Assembly: GCF_001039355.2 (NCBI RefSeq)
Contig: NW_019774447.1
Span: forward strand, 378,877-442,876
Origin: Lingula anatina
Taxonomy: Eukaryota; Brachiopoda; Lingulata; Lingulida; Lingulidae
DNA length: 64,000 nt
Direction: 5' to 3'
Shown here: positions 11,701 through 22,584 of the stretch, piece by piece
Numbering within the stretch: position 1 is the stretch's first letter
Layout: the number at the start of each line of letters is the position of its first letter
Notes under the pieces: model-generated
What the model was told of the DNA's origin: nothing
Databases searched by the model: none
What the model saw: the letters and a program-made list of their open reading frames with translations, nothing else
Program-made: the position numbers and the translations under genes

Positions 11701-14700
11701 TTTTGGTGGAAAAAGTGCCATGAACGGGTTATCCTGGGTAAACGACAATTCCCCCGTACTTTCCAATGGTTATAATGAATCCTTTCCGACATTCAAAATT
11801 ATGCCTTTGTTTTTTATTATAATTTTTTTGTTATAATCTCTTAAGAGATTATATTGTAAAGGCCCTGTTATGGCTTATATCTCCGGCGAATGAAGAAATT
11901 TACATACACGCATACAAACGCAAGGGCTTCGTTTGTATACGTTTCGCGTATGTAGGTAAACGTTGGTGTACGCTCGCATACATAGAGGGAGATATTTTTA
12001 GAATAATTTTCAGCGTATACGAGCGTTTGAGTGGTATGTTACCCATACGTTAGGGATACGGTAGGCATACGGTAGAATGACGTTAAAATTGTGATAAAGT
12101 ACTTTTCTCATACGGTGATGCACAAGTAACGCGTTGATGCATCATTAACGCAGTGCCCGCGAACGAATAACGTGTTGAACGTATCTGTAACGATCGATTA
12201 GCGTGTTAAGCGTATGTCTAACGCTTGATTGGTGTTGGAAAACTTATCCCAACGCTTTGTAATCTGTGGTATAAATATACTATTATTTCACTTAACCATC
12301 ATAGCTTTATCAGTTGGAGTGGATGGGGGTAGCTCGTTTACAACACCGATTGAATCTGATGCAGTTCGCAGTCCACTAACTATTGTTATGATTTAACACA
12401 AAAATGAACTTTATTAAAGAGTTGCTAAAACCACAAATGAACTGTATTTCGTATAAGTGTCAATATTATAACCTAAACGTTACCCAAAAGGACCCAAAAA
12501 TGTGGCACTGTCACACTATAGCATATTGCACTAACTTATGAAAACGCAGACAAACTTTTTGGTTATTTTGCATACGCATGTAACGTTGCTGTACGCTTAC
12601 TTTCGCAGAAAGAAAAGAATTTTGAATATGTTCAAAATGTTCAGCGTTAAAGTCCTACAACATCATACGACGTATAAGCAATACTGACGCTAAGCATACG
12701 TAACAGCTGGCCTCCAATATAGTGGTTTGATATACGCAGTGTATATATAGTGTAAATGCAACGCAACACTGACGAACTAGTAACGTATGGGACGTATGTC
12801 TGCCGTATATTTACATATCCTTTGCCTGTATTAGCCGAACGCATTTTGCATTCACCTAACGCATGGTAACCGTATGACAAACGAATCCTATTTTCATTTG
12901 TGGTAAAATAAGGGTTCAATTTGCGAATTTTTAGCACAGCCTCCCCAGATGGAAAGGAGACGTAGATATTTTCTAGCACCAGTTGGATTGGATTCAGTAA
13001 GCACTTGATAATTTTCAATAAAACGCTACCCATTCATTACTCATACTCTCATGTGCGTTAAGCATACGCTTAAATACTGACGCTAAGCATACATAACGCT
13101 CATATACGTTACTCAAACGTGATGTACGGTACTCATGCGTTACTCATAACGGTTTATATATCCGTGCATATACGTTACACATACGATGAACCACCTTTTA
13201 ATGGCCCTATCACACCTTGACGATTTCTCCAGCGTATGCCCGACGAGATCATTTTGATGGCATACGTTGAACTGTCGTCGTTTTTTTTTTTTTTTTCAAT
13301 TTTTGGCGTATACATAACGTATTCATAACGAGTTCGGCGTATACATTACGTAATAGTAACTAACATAGAACGTTTTTATTACTTATAGACAACTTATACC
13401 AAGCGTGTTGCCGGCGTTCACAACTTATGCCCAACGCCAGTTTAACTTATGCATACCGCACTGCAGCGTATGGCCGACGATCACGTGCCGTAGCCTATAA
13501 AAAGACTGCCACTTGATGACTCAAATCATAACCTCACTAGACATCGCAGTCATGCCGCAGTCAACATCACTGTCATGCCGAACCCCTTTTTTATACCCCA
13601 ATTCCCCTAAACGCTGCCAACACGCCATCATACGGTAGCTCAACGTTAGCACCACGTTCAGTAAGTTCTGGGGTTGTTCGGAACGCGTCAAATACGTCTA
13701 AATATGTCAATGTGTGTAGGAGGTAATTTCGATATAAGTTACACATAGGTTCAAAGCACGTTAATCATAGGTTGAACAAACGTCTTGGGTACGCTTGATA
13801 TTATCTTGACGTATTACGACTTGTGAGTAACTTACACATAACGTGTGTGAACGGGCGTCAACGATTGCATAACTTATTGCCCGCGTATGCGGGACGTATG
13901 AATCATACGTTGACATACGTCGAAAAGTTTTGTGCATGCACAAAATTTTTGGACTACATGGACGTACTACGACGTATGCCGGCGTGCTTCAGCGTGCTCT
14001 TAACATATACAAAACTTACCCATAACTTATTCGACGCCAGCGTATTGGCCAATTTTTTCATACGTTCGCTTGCTAAATCGTCAAGGTGTGACAGGGCCAT
14101 AAGTAAGAGTAATTAAAATGACTCATACGGTATTCAGATGCACGTTATACGGTTTTAATACGCTTCCAATACGCTATTCAACGCTGCTAAAACGTTATTT
14201 TTCATACGCTGGAAAAGGGTGGTTTTTTACACTCAAAATTGTGCCAATTTGATGCTGACTTGGCAGTTAAGCATAATGTATTATTACATCAGTATTGACA
14301 GTAGCCTATTTTGTGCATCATTATTTTCTTCCTTTTGTCTATGCATTTGACAACTTTGCTGCCTTGTTATTTATTTACTTTTATTCCTTTTTCTGAAGCC
14401 ATTTTACAGCCACCCGAAATATCATCCCTTGATTAGACAGTATCTTGTATTGAAAAGGATCCTTTGAAGGAAAAATAGCAATAATAATAGATTTAAAAAC
14501 TTATTCTTACCACTATTAATGCAAAATGTGTTTTAATATTTTTGGATCTGACAGCGAATTTGTTCAAGTTAGTCACAAATTCCTTACACTTACTCTTTAT
14601 AACTATGCTGAATTCCAAATATCTTAAGAATACTAAGTATTTTTTGACATTTCTCCTCACTTGCCTATGTGGAGTTTTAGATATTATTTAAATATATGTC

Positions 14701-17507
14701 AGACATGTTCTTTGTACTTGCCTGGAGCCAGGTATGCTGCGGTGTGTGTTCTTGACTCTTTCCCTTGTCATTAACACACAGATCTGGAACCCACAGTACT
14801 TAGTTTCATATCAGGCGTGGTCTAGAACACACCTTTGTGGCATTAAACCAGCAATTATATGAAGCGAAAAAACAAACAAAAATGTAGGCATACCCGGAGA
14901 TAGGCCAGGTCTCTCTGTGCCTGGAAGCGCGGGGGAGCACAAATGAACTTTCCATATGGTACATGTATACATTTGTCACTTAACGCTTTAGGAAGTATGA
15001 TGTTTCATGCTTAACCAAAAGGAAACAGACAACTTTTTGGCAAAAGGTAAAAATACTTCATTTTGTGTTGGCTAAAATTAGTAGTAATTTTGACCTGGGG
15101 CTCAAGTTTGAACATGAAGGATATGTATGGCGTGACAAGAGGAATGTGAATTCTACACAACCAGTTTTAACAATAGACTACAATTCGGAATGTGAAGTCA
15201 TCGGAGTTCCTAACTCTGCTCTCTGACTTCAGCGTTCGTATTTCTTCAACGAAAGGTTTCGATAATTACGCTTCATTTTCATATACTTCGCGTTCAATCA
15301 TTTAATTGAGGAAATGTAGCCGGACACCCGAATGCAGGTTAAAGACCTGTACGTTTGAATAAGAAATATAATGTTTGCTCCACGTAGATTTCGTCATTAC
15401 TTACATCTAGCGGTATACTTTCAACAGAGGTGCATTTTGAAAAATTAACAACTTTATACCCTGAATATTACCGGAAAAGAGTTCCTAAAAGACCCTGACA
15501 CGGCCAATTGATTTTTTACTCATTTGTTGTATCCCCCGAAACTTGGCCTCTAATGCATCTAACCACTTTTAAGTTATTACGTATGAAGTCAAATGTTTGC
15601 CACCAAACCCGACCAAAGCCCATAATATACATGTTGTTTCGAATATCATAACTTGAAGAAATACCAAAGGGCATCGTCTCATACTTCCCGAAAACGATAT
15701 TTGAACAGATATATTCTGTTTTTATGCTGCGCTTTATCCTTCGGTCACCACTCATTTCAGTATTTGTGTTCTTGCACGCGAAGCAGAAATTTGAAGAAGG
15801 ATTAGCGCCCCCCCTCCTTTTTTTTTGGCTGGCCTAGTGTTTAATTCGGTTAATCTTTTGGCATGTGGGCTTTATTTGAGTCGTACATGTGCAAGAAACT
15901 AGTATATGCTTGCTTCATATGTAATTTTAAGTAAAGCTTGCTTCATATGTAATTTTAAGTAAAGATTCACTGCATATGCGTGCGGCCAACTTTTAGTTAA
16001 TAACAATCATAGTAATAAAATTAACTATCGAGTCTAAAATCCAATTTGTTCAGTAGACTTTTCTATAAAAAGTGAAAGACAACTAATCATTCAACTATTT
16101 CACTTTTAGCACCGCGAGCCTTAGGCGTCAACGACTCTAGGGCCATCTACTTTACCTTCCAACCACAAGTGGTGAACTCCAAGATAGTCAGATCTCATCT
16201 GTGGGTTTACACCCTCCCCACTGCAGTGGCACATCATCAAGATCTCTATCTGCTCGTATATAAACTTCTCCCGCCAGAGATTCCCGGGGCACCTGTCGCT
16301 AAAGTTCGCATAGGCACCAAGAAGTTCACCCCGCTCCGTAGCACAGGCACCTGGGTTCATTTAGACGTTAAACGTACCATTCAGTCCTGGGTTAGAAACC
16401 CCACCACCAACTATGGACTGATGGTAGAGGCTGTCGACAATCTGGGGAAAATATTGCCCGTTACGCAGCCCGATGATGATGAAGAGAAAGCTTACGTGAG
16501 TTCATTTTAATTGGAAGTGACGTGTGAGATCACACTGTGACATCACAGACCCATACCCAACAATTATGACGTGTGAGATCACACTGTGACATCACAGACC
16601 CATACCCAACAATTATGACGTGTGAGATCACACTGTGACATCACAGACCCATACCCAACAATTATGACGTCCTAAATAAGGCCAGCTTCGTTGCTGACGG
16701 GTTTAGCGAAGTTGACTGTAAAGAGTGATGATTCCAAAATAATATAAATAATTTCTTACTTTCTTATCTGAAACCCAAATTACACATTTCCTGTAAGGTT
16801 TAGCCTTCCTCAGCGAAGCAAACTTCTCTGCATTTCAGCTGCCATTCATACAAGTCAGAATCCAGGAGCGAGGCCAAAACCGCAGACGCCGCATGTTAGG
16901 GCTGGAGTGCGACGAAACGTCCATGGAGGAAAGGTACTGCCTTGCTCTTGCACTCTCCACCGGTGACCACAGACAGATACACCAAGAGAATGTCTAAACA
17001 AATTCACTGTCAGATCCAACAATATCAAAACAAATTTTGCATTTCTGATAATGTACCATTTAATTAGCTGTGCTCAACAGAAAAAAAAACTTAAAATTTG
17101 ACACAGGAAAAAGAAAAATCATCATTTTCACTGGGCGCATAAGATTTGAGTTCGCGTAGGCATTGATCTTCATATATTACCGCACAATTTGACTGAATGT
17201 TTTCCTTTTATATTCAAGGTGCTGTCGCTACCCCCTTGTTGTGGACTTTACACAGTTTGGTTGGGATTGGATCATAGCACCTAAGACTTACCGGGCCAAC
17301 TATTGCTCTGGGGAGTGTCCCTACGTCTTCCAACAGCGCTATCTTCACACACACGTGGTACAGCAAGCTAATCCCATGGGTTTCGCCGGGCCGTGTTGCA
17401 CGCCGCTAAAATTGTCTCAGGTGTCTATGCTGTATTTTGATGATTCCCAGAATATTGTGTATGGTGTATTGCCTGGAATGAAGGTGGAGAGATGTGGGTG
17501 CACTTAG
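2060..17507 (+). CDS. Gdf8/11: Myostatin/GDF11-type TGF-beta ligand precursor (whole gene, 4 exons)
   Basis: Joining 2060-2765, 16110-16495, 16839-16933 and 17219-17507 gives 1476 nt, 491 residues plus stop, in phase throughout. A hydrophobic signal peptide (residues about 1-27) is followed by an Arg/His-rich low-complexity segment (about 80-138). The latency propeptide carries NCPHC (142-146), [10 protein letters not shown] (161-170) and DDYHATT (220-226), hallmarks of the myostatin/GDF11 subfamily. A furin site RRRR (379-382) releases a 109-residue mature ligand, the length of vertebrate myostatin, with nine cysteines including CC, YCSGEC, GPCC and the terminal RCGC. Known family role: a secreted dimer that signals through activin type II receptors and Smad2/3 and limits muscle or neural growth. 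Function in this organism is inferred. An intron just before the CC pair divides the mature domain, which in vertebrate MSTN lies in one exon. Other TGF-beta subfamilies fit worse because of the propeptide motifs. Confidence 0.93.
2766..3973 (+). other. GDF8/11 intron 1, proximal part; no gene seen
   Basis: The intron begins with a consensus donor. It contains a short CA/TA-rich simple repeat at about 2872-2925 and otherwise unremarkable AT-rich sequence with short open frames lacking recognisable domains. Confidence 0.5.
3974..5100. repeat. 29-bp minisatellite with 58-bp higher-order structure
   Basis: About 39 copies of a 29-bp unit (core GTAGTGACACTGTAATGA) form the block. Two monomer types, ending GACAGATGGTT or CACTGAAGGTT, alternate from about 4100 to 5090 to give a 58-bp dimer repeated about 17 times with almost no divergence. 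The left end has only the first monomer type. Long open frames on the minus strand here are by-products of the repeat and not genes. Confidence 0.97.
5101..7264 (+). other. GDF8/11 intron 1, AT-rich stretch; no gene seen
   Basis: I find no exon, RNA gene or clear repeat array. Small open frames have no family resemblance. A T/G homopolymer run occurs at about 6268-6292. Confidence 0.4.
7265..7470 (+). repeat. Dispersed repeat family, copy 1 (inverted partner at about 11650-11858)
   Basis: The segment contains GAGATTATTACAAAAA, TTCTGAATGTCGCAA and CATGGCACTTTTCCA. The reverse complement of 11650-11858 carries the same landmarks in the same order, with about 4 kb between copies. This suggests an old interspersed element present twice in opposite orientation. 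The family is not recognised. Confidence 0.55.
8655..9600. repeat. ~150-bp tandem repeat array, about 7 degenerate copies
   Basis: The marker ACAAATAAAATGAAAAC and variants recur at about 8665, 8825, 8979, 9113, 9269, 9431 and 9557. Each is followed by CTTCAAACTTACAG, a CTGATGAATATT-like segment, GAAAATCAGC and TTTTTCAGCATATTTTAT. Copies differ by substitutions and indels, so this is an old array inside the surrounding mobile element. Confidence 0.85.
8756..8792. repeat. Poly(T) run, 37 bases
   Basis: An uninterrupted T run lies inside the tandem array. Its length in the assembly is unlikely to be exact. Confidence 0.95.
10037..10803 (+). mobile_element. Interspersed repeat family R1, copy A, with internal duplication
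   Basis: The ends are short inverted repeats: TTAGGATATTGTAAC at the left and GACAATATCCTTAA at the right. The body closely matches 21884-22537 in the same orientation (for example AACACCTTTCTATTTTGA, GGCGTAACTTCATCC, TTTTGGAGTACTA). The 5' segment is present twice here, at about 10040-10270 and 10271-10420. Short inverted ends and lack of coding suggest a non-autonomous DNA transposon. The superfamily is unknown. Confidence 0.6.
10804..11649 (+). other. GDF8/11 intron 1; no gene seen
   Basis: AT-rich sequence with a short (GA)n tract at 10926-10940. Overlapping short open frames on both strands show no recognisable domain. Confidence 0.4.
11650..11858 (-). repeat. Dispersed repeat family, copy 2 (inverted relative to 7265-7470)
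   Basis: Reverse-complement match to 7265-7470 through CATGGCACTTTTCCA and TTTTGAATGTCGGAA-like landmarks. It includes a perfect 20-bp palindrome, ATAATCTCTTAAGAGATTAT, at 11833-11852. Confidence 0.55.
11857..13198. mobile_element. Probable decayed relative of the CGTA-rich inverted-repeat element
   Basis: It begins GGCCCTGTTATGGCTT followed by TCTCCGGCG, which resembles the left end of the intact element at 13202 (GGCCCTATCACACCTT, then TCTCCAGCG). Its body has the same dense ATACG/CGTAT/TAACG words. No matching right end was found, so it appears truncated or interrupted. Confidence 0.4.
13202..14099. mobile_element. 898-bp non-autonomous DNA transposon, PIF/Harbinger-like target site
   Basis: Terminal inverted repeats of 25 bp lie at 13202-13226 and 14075-14099 with one mismatch (TGGCCCT[A/G]TCACACCTTG). 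They are flanked by a TAA duplication at 13199-13201 and 14100-14102. TAA/TTA 3-bp duplications are typical of PIF/Harbinger elements. The body is rich in CGTATG/CATACG words and has no transposase, so this is a MITE-type element. The ends are clear; the superfamily is inferred. Confidence 0.75.
14103..16109 (+). other. GDF8/11 intron 1, distal part; little structure
   Basis: Mostly unique AT-rich sequence. A fragment at about 14333-14372 matches the left end of the pearl-like family on the minus strand (AACAAGGCAGCAAAG). A 28-bp direct duplication (CTTGCTTCATATGTAATTTT) lies at about 15909-15965. No exon is supported. Confidence 0.45.
16110..16495 (+). CDS. Gdf8/11: GDF8/11 exon 2: C-terminal propeptide
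   Basis: The acceptor is TTTTAG|CACC and the donor TTAC|GTGAGT. The exon completes a Pro codon and adds 128 codons. [27 protein letters not shown] and [10 protein letters not shown] align with the vertebrate myostatin propeptide (VVKAQLWIYL, SIDVKTVLQNWL, NLGIEIKALD). It ends in a short acidic run, DDDEEKAY. Confidence 0.93.
16519..16669. repeat. 49-bp tandem repeat, 3 copies, just after GDF8/11 exon 2
   Basis: Three essentially identical copies start at 16519, 16568 and 16617 (unit begins GACGTGTGAGATCACACTGT), with a GACGT remnant at the end. The unit holds a palindromic GTGTGAGATCACAC. It begins 23 bp into intron 2 and does not include the splice donor. Confidence 0.97.
16839..16933 (+). 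CDS. Gdf8/11: GDF8/11 exon 3: furin site and start of mature ligand
   Basis: The acceptor is ATTTCAG|CTGCC and the donor AAAG|GTACTG. The 31 codons plus two bases include [13 protein letters not shown], the proprotein convertase site followed by the first conserved cysteine. The exon ends within an Arg codon just before the CC pair. This 95-bp exon corresponds to the beginning of vertebrate MSTN exon 3. Confidence 0.92.
17219..17507 (+). CDS. Gdf8/11: GDF8/11 exon 4: cystine-knot domain
   Basis: The acceptor is ATTCAAG|GTGCTG. The exon encodes [52 protein letters not shown] and RCGCT-stop. These give eight of the nine mature cysteines in the standard TGF-beta spacing, including the interchain one. 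The stop codon ends at 17507. Confidence 0.96.
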
Positions 17508-17637
17508 AGTCTTCATGAGGCTGAGGGCGAGGAATAACGTCGCTATTTACTGTGACAGTCCTGACTGGAAAGACAGAAAACAGTCTAGGATATTTCTCTA
17601 TTCTTAACGTCTAGCAACCTATATGTAGCTTGCTATT

Positions 17638-17675
<38 letters not shown>

Positions 17676-20600
17676 TTACATACATGTATACATCAGCTGG
17701 GGTACCTTTATTTCATGGTGCCTTCATTTCGACACGGGAACAAATGGCGCTGGTTGATTGATAACAGGCGGCGCAACCTGGCAATACACAGATTCGCCTA
17801 ATGTTTACTACTAAGTGATGACTGGATGAATAAGACGCTAAAAGGTAAAATTAATTTCCTGACCTGGGCTGCCGATATATTCAATGTTCGACATACGTTC
17901 GACAACTGTGCGCCTTGGGTTAACTATCTCCTGGATGCTAAGTGGGATGGATTGCCCTGCACTCCATTGTGTGCCTGAGTGACGTGTCACCAATGACAAC
18001 AGTATCCATGTATATATGTTAATTTTTGTCAACAAAGTGAAGACGACATTCGAGATGGTATGGCTGCCTAAGCGTTGTCATGAGGGATGGGTGTTCAATT
18101 GGATACAGAAATCCTTAATATACATACAGCTGGTACTGCTGGGACAAGTTGCGAACTGCGTTGAATTTTTTAGAAAGGGAAACGCAAAAAAATAAGTGAC
18201 AATTTATTTAAGAAGGTATATATTACGTATATACATATATATATATATATATAAACGACATTAAAAATTCGCTGAAACCGATGGATTGTTGCAGACATTG
18301 AGGCGTTCTGACTGAACGTGTATTAAATACACAATGTGATCTGATAGGTCTTTCACCTATTTACCCCGGTGATGATTAAAATGTGTTATGGACTGAGAAA
18401 AGCCGTGACCTACGTGACGTGGCATAGAGAGCGTGACATAATGCTTGTGACGTAATGCAAAACAAATTAAATGTAAGAAGAAAGGACGGTCCGATTATTA
18501 GTAGACTAGATTTACATAATCGAAATTTTAAAATCAGTTATGTCAATTATTCTTTTTGGCACTTAAAAATTTCCTATTGTTTTATAATTTAATATATTAT
18601 CACTGACAAACAGTCAGATTGACCGTGCTATGAATTCAATGATCTCAATGAGTGAATGTCTAAAGCCACTGAATCGAAAATATTAAATAGTGTATCTTCG
18701 CCCATGGACCTAGCTTTTTCACTCCAGTTGTAGTATTTACAAGTAAAAACGTGAAAGGAATGGTTGAGCGTAGACGCCTGAGGTTAGTTTAATAGTTGAT
18801 AGATATAATACACGCCACGCAGAGAGAACCAATTCTACAAGTAGCTAGCTAAATATTAAGGGGGCAGTTACGAGAATGTTGTCGTTTGTTCAGAGCTTAC
18901 AGTAGTGATATAAAACGATGACGCAGCTAAAAGGCATTAGGATATTTTGTTGCATTATTATATTGTTTTAAGAAGGACTGTGTATAGAATCAGAAGCACT
19001 TCAAGTGGCCAGTTGCTACTCGGGCAATTTGACTTTGGATTGTGGAGTAATACACGAAATTAGACTCAACGATGTCGAGGTTTAAAAATAGTATTATGTA
19101 TGCAAACGCCTGTTCGCACGAATACATATTAAGTCTGTCAAGCCTAACAATTGCGATTGAAGCAACCTGAAATTGATAGGTAAACATAATTGATAAGCCT
19201 TAAGATACTATTTTCATAAGTCAAACGGGCAACAAAATAACTTCAGAGATTTTACTATTTCAGAAATATAGAAAAGGGGATTCTCATATTTGAAAATAAC
19301 TATTGTCATTAATTTTCATTCAACGTGTTCATTTTGTGAAGTTGCAATAGGAAAGGTTTTATTGTCACTTTGGCCCACTAAAGTATTGGCCGATCTTCTG
19401 GATCTCTTTCTTTTGTTGAGACAAAGATGAGTTTTCTCGCCCAAGTGATGTATTATGCATATTTTATATACAAACTATGTTTGTGTCATCACGAGCCATC
19501 CCATATGAAAGCATAATGTGATATTTTCATGGTTGAGTAAAATTATTCGATGCTCAATGTCATACTCTTTTACATGTAATGGAAGTAAAATAAATCCATC
19601 ATCTTGACATTTTACGTTTGTTATTTTTCACCATTCTCATTGCATGTAGAGTAAACTATTTCCAGCCCCCCCCCTTCAGAGAGTACAAGGTGAAAAGCTA
19701 AAAAATGATGACCTTTGAAAGCCAAAAAAAGATGACATTTGGATCGTCATTTTAATCATTTTCAAAAACGCACAGAAGGCATTACTCCCCATCCCCCCCC
19801 CTTCCCCAGATTTCTGAAAATGATGTTTAAAATGGATGCCCCTTACCGTATAACTAAGTAGCAGCTCGTAAGATACGACAGCCATCCGTTGCATCTTATA
19901 AGCTATTGAGAGTTCAAAACGCAAGCCTATAAACCACCGTTACTTGTTCTCTGTCTTTAACACCATAAAGCAAACACAGGCCTGGGAAAAATGTGAAGGG
20001 ATATGAAGATGTAGTATGCAGTAAGGAATAATAATAAAATATAGATAAATAATAATTATTATTATTACTTTACACTAAAACTCACGAATTTGGCCTACCC
20101 CATTCGTTCTTGAAATAAAGTTGAAGTAAAATTCAATATTAAATTTGATTGAGACGGTTAGAAGCACACGTAAAATGCCGGCTATAATCCTGTTTTGAGT
20201 ACAGATTGTCGAAAGAATCAAAAAGAAAGAAACTTTAATTTAGAATAAAGTTTTGTATCTACTATTTCTGCCCGATGACTCCGCCGACAGTAGGCCTAAT
20301 TTGAACATAGCCAACCCGTCTTTTAGAAATAATTCCAATGTAACAGCTCAGGCATGAAATTGCTTGTCGAGACACTAAGATCTCAAATGTTTTTAGTTTG
20401 ATTGACTGCGTTATCTTTCTTAACATAGACAGATATTCAGCATTCTTTGACACTTTGAAGTAACTTTACACTACAGGTAATGAATCCAAAAGTCACCAAT
20501 CAGTTTTTAGAACAATATATTTGAATCTGATGCCATTCGGTGTCTTCAAAAGATTTTTGGGAAAGATAAGATGAATGTGGACACCTGATCGTCAAACAGA

Positions 20601-21883
20601 TTGATCAAAGTGGATATTCAATCTTCAGAGACCGGGGCACCAGCTTCAGTGTACAGTACGTTTAACTTAGAAGCGGTTTTTAGACACAACGCTGACACAA
20701 CCACCTTCCTAGTTTCATCCATGAAAGAGAACATAAAACGTGCAAATACTGCTTTTTGATTTCAAGGTCACGAATTATATCCCACCATATGACGTAAATG
20801 GACGCAGGTTAGTGTCACGCGGCCTCAATATGGGTTGTAATTAACATCCGCTGTTTGTTTCATTTAACTGGTTCAGCTGATTTTGTACTAAAATTGTAAC
20901 GTTGCCAAACAAAATGTATTTCCCAAGCATTTGTCACATGTTGGAAATGAGTTGAAGGCGAAAATACGAGTAGAACGACACAGAAGAAGAGTCGGTTCTG
21001 GGACGCGTGGACCTGGAACTGTTTTGACATTTGTGCCAAGCAACATGGTAACAGTTGTTATGTAACACCTCAACGTCACCATGGCGATATGTAAGCTAAG
21101 TTCAATGCTCTCTTATTGAATGCGTGACAGCAACTGGCTGAACTATTTACACAGTTTCTTTAAAGTTTTAAACCCGTTATCTGATATTATGCAACAGCTT
21201 TTGGTTGTTGCTCACAAAGCGCTACCGCCGTATAAAAAAAAAATAATAATAAAAAATAAAAAAATAAAAAAAATAAAACACTGCCATCAAATGGTTCACT
21301 TCGTTTAGATGTAGTTACATTGATTAAAGGTACTCTATAGGTCTATGATAATTTCCCACAACCATATTTTACATGCCTTCATATCTTACAAAACTACCGA
21401 TCTCTCCCACCTTGTGCTTCAGAAATAACTTGAAATAAACCTCTACACTATAGCATACCCTGGCGTTTCAAGTTACACTGCTCCTCTGACCAGATCCTGT
21501 AGTTTATTGAGCCAATCTAATGACCAATTTATTAAGCCATGTTTTCAAGATTTTTCGCAAAAGTTTGGTTAAAACGCTAATTGGATGACATTCTAGAAAT
21601 ATGTTCTATTACTAGAGCAACACGTGGGTTTGTTTATTGGCGCAGCACAACAAAATGTAGACTTTGAAAGGTCAGGATTTGAACAAACCGCGCTTTGATT
21701 CGTTCGTGTTTATTGGTTAGATCAGTCAATGAATCATTTGGTAGGCTGTAGTGTAGAGCTTTTGTTTCAAGCTATCTCTCAGGGTGAAACCCTTCAAGTA
21801 AAGGCAATTGACAATAGTTCCTTCTGAAATGTCCAGGAAGACATGACAAGCCAGTCTTTCAATAGAAGAAGTAAATCATTAAG
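17508..21883. other. GDF8/11 3' flank and intergenic region; no gene seen
   Basis: The 3' UTR must begin here, but I cannot fix its end. A (CA)17 microsatellite is at 17641-17674 and a short (TA)n at about 18232-18252. C-rich homopolymers occur near 19665 and 19790. An A-rich low-complexity run is at about 21233-21278. The region is otherwise AT-rich without recognisable coding. Confidence 0.45.
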
Positions 21884-22537
21884 GGCACTGTAAGGTTATT
21901 ACCTGTATCTTCCCGATACCGAAAATGAGGTTTTTCCTGCACCCAATTATTCAATAATGCACCTACCTTTGCCATGATTTAAAACAATAAAAATCCTCTT
22001 GAAAACATTAAATATTGGCGTTTATATTTCTCGTTGCCAAGCATAACCACAGGCAACCCTAAGCTTTTATCATCAATTTTACACCTTTCTATTTTGAAGA
22101 GAGATAGCAATAGGTATAAGGCGTAACTTCATCCCTGAACCAGATTTTATCACAAAAATTGACCACAAGTGTATGTTAAATGTTTTTGTTATGCATTTAT
22201 GAGCCCCTTATTACAGATTTTCATTAAACAAAGGCATTATTTTGCTTTGTCAACTATAAAATCTGAACTAAGGCTATTGAGAAAAATCGCTGGCAGGGTT
22301 TTGGAGTACTAGATGGTGTCATTAGATTGGCGTTGAAGAAAAATTTGGGAAAACCATTTTTCCGTTTTTACCTCAAAATCGTACTTATAACATCACCCGT
22401 TACACCCGTTAACTGACGTGTCTAAAAGTTAATTAATTTGGTCGATGAACACTGAACATTTATTGGTTATCCAAAAGAATGTACGTCAGACAGTACATAG
22501 GGAGTAATTGGCAAATGTTTTCAGCATCCTTAAATTA
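21884..22537 (+). mobile_element. Interspersed repeat family R1, copy B
   Basis: It parallels 10037-10803 almost end to end: ACCGAAAATGA, TTATATTTCTCGTTGC, ACACCTTTCTATTTTGA, GGCGTAACTTCATCC, AGAATGTACGTCAG. It lacks the internal 5' duplication of copy A. The left end (AAGGGCACTGTAAGG) and right end (CAGCATCCTTAA) are more decayed. Confidence 0.6.
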
Positions 22538-22584
22538 AACAAGGAATAAATTAAACGGGAATGATTTGCGAGTAGGAAAAAAGT

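Noticed and set aside
12647-13033. 128-codon minus-strand open frame in the CGTA-rich region
   Set aside because: No domain is recognised and it lies in compositionally odd, element-derived sequence; the frame is probably incidental.
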